A DNA stretch of 6,033 nt from Actinomycetota bacterium (GTDB lineage Bacteria > Actinomycetota > Actinomycetes > JACCUZ01), in the NCBI GenBank assembly GCA_030841195.1, contig JAVEDA010000272.1:1-6033 (forward strand). The letters run 5' to 3'. Made by a program: the position numbers and the translations under genes. Shown here piece by piece: positions 5,448-6,033 of the stretch (positions are counted from its first letter, which is position 1; each line of letters opens with the position of its first letter). Under the pieces are notes generated by a model. The model worked only from the letters and a program-made list of their open reading frames with translations, was not told the DNA's origin and did not search any database.

Positions 5448-6033
5448 ATGAGCCCGGCCCGCGACCCCGCCCCCCCGCTGCCCGCCCCCGGGCACATGGG
5501 GGTCGACTACGAGCAGCGGGTCGACTTCGACCGGTTGCGGCACTACCGCCTCGGCCGCGCCACGGAGGCGCTCGAAGGCAGCGAGTGCGGGGCGTTCCTG
5601 CTCTTCGACTTCTACAACATCCGCTACACCACGCACACCTGGATCGGCGGTGCGCTCGGCGACAAGATGATCCGCTACGCGCTGCTGGTCCGCGGCAAGG
5701 AGCCGGTGCTGTGGGACTTCGGCTCGGCGGTGAAGCACCACAAGAAGTACTCCCCGTGGGTGCCCGAGGAGAACTACCGGGCCGGCTTCCTCGGCTTCCG
5801 CGGCGCCGTGGCGCCGTCGGTCGGGCTGATGGCCGCCGCCGTCGCCGAGATCAAGTCGATGCTCGTCGAGGCCGGGGTCGCGGACCTGCCCGTCGGCGTC
5901 GACATCGTCGAGCCGCCGTTCCTGTTCGAGATGCAGCGGCAAGGGCTCACCGTCATCGACGCCCAGCAGCTCATGCTCGATGCGCGCTGCATCAAGTCAC
6001 CCGACGAGATCATGCTGCTCAACCAGGCGGCCG
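5448..6033 (+). CDS. M24 family peptidase/hydrolase, DddP/creatinase-like (partial, 3' end missing)
   Basis: The first 195 residues of a protein cut by the window edge. A proline-rich lead (7-14) precedes a creatinase-type N-terminal domain: LRHYRLGRATEAL (30-42), then LLFDFYNIRYTT (51-62), VLWDFGS (87-93) and the linker ARCIKSPDEIMLLNQA (179-194), which normally leads into the M24 catalytic domain. The FD-x-x-NIRY segment and YR-rich helix resemble my recollection of the DMSP lyase DddP and its M24 relatives; creatinases and ectoine-type hydrolases share the domain. The metal-ligand residues lie beyond the window, so whether it is an active metalloenzyme cannot be judged. It differs clearly from the M24 protein on the opposite strand, so the two are not recent duplicates. 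It lies seven bases after the dehydrogenase gene and is probably co-transcribed with it. Confidence 0.85.
   Translation, partial: MSPARDPAPPLPAPGHMGVDYEQRVDFDRLRHYRLGRATEALEGSECGAFLLFDFYNIRYTTHTWIGGALGDKMIRYALLVRGKEPVLWDFGSAVKHHKKYSPWVPEENYRAGFLGFRGAVAPSVGLMAAAVAEIKSMLVEAGVADLPVGVDIVEPPFLFEMQRQGLTVIDAQQLMLDARCIKSPDEIMLLNQAA

Noticed and set aside
5391..6022. Open frames on the - strand opposite the dehydrogenase end and second M24 gene
   Set aside because: They are antisense to well-supported coding sequence with family motifs and show no recognisable domain or ribosome site.

Overview
This is a very GC-rich window with strong G/C preference at third codon positions and GTG as well as ATG starts. 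This, with proteins of typical actinobacterial type, suggests a soil or environmental actinomycete (for example a Nocardioides- or Pseudonocardia-like organism). No marker gene fixes the genus. Almost the whole window is coding; no gene-free stretch exceeds about 100 bases. There are no RNA genes, mobile elements or CRISPR repeats.

Layout. A small VOC/glyoxalase-fold protein (22-462, +) meets the 3' end of a leftward two-gene operon. Read in its own direction (- strand), that operon starts near 3224 with a creatinase/Xaa-Pro-peptidase-like M24 protein whose metal ligands are mostly replaced. It continues, through a 4-base stop/start overlap, into a 530-residue FAD-dependent oxidoreductase of the CrtI/PYROXD2 type (475-2067). 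A 69-base divergent promoter region (3225-3293) separates it from a rightward group. That group is an alpha/beta-hydrolase resembling 2,6-dihydroxypseudooxynicotine hydrolase (3294-4376), a 3-hydroxyisobutyrate-dehydrogenase-like NAD(P) oxidoreductase (4472-5440), and a second M24 protein (5448 to beyond the window edge) that resembles the DddP/creatinase group at its N-terminus.

Regulation. The most distinctive non-coding signal is a pair of near-palindromic sites with a central CG, TGCACTCGATTGCA (3246-3259) and CGCAAACGATTGCA (4408-4421). They share CGATTGCA and look like LacI/GalR-family operators. Each lies just downstream of a TTGACA-based promoter, over the predicted transcription start. 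The first also overlaps the -35 of a predicted leftward promoter. One regulator, not encoded here, could therefore control all five enzyme genes. A 12-bp bulged hairpin lies in the leader of the dehydrogenase gene.

Interpretation. Two M24 (C-N hydrolase/peptidase fold) proteins, a C-C/ester-type hydrolase, a flavin oxidoreductase and a beta-hydroxyacid dehydrogenase under a shared operator look like an inducible catabolic cluster for a small, possibly nitrogen-containing organic compound. The substrate cannot be read from the sequence, and the pathway assignment is inference.
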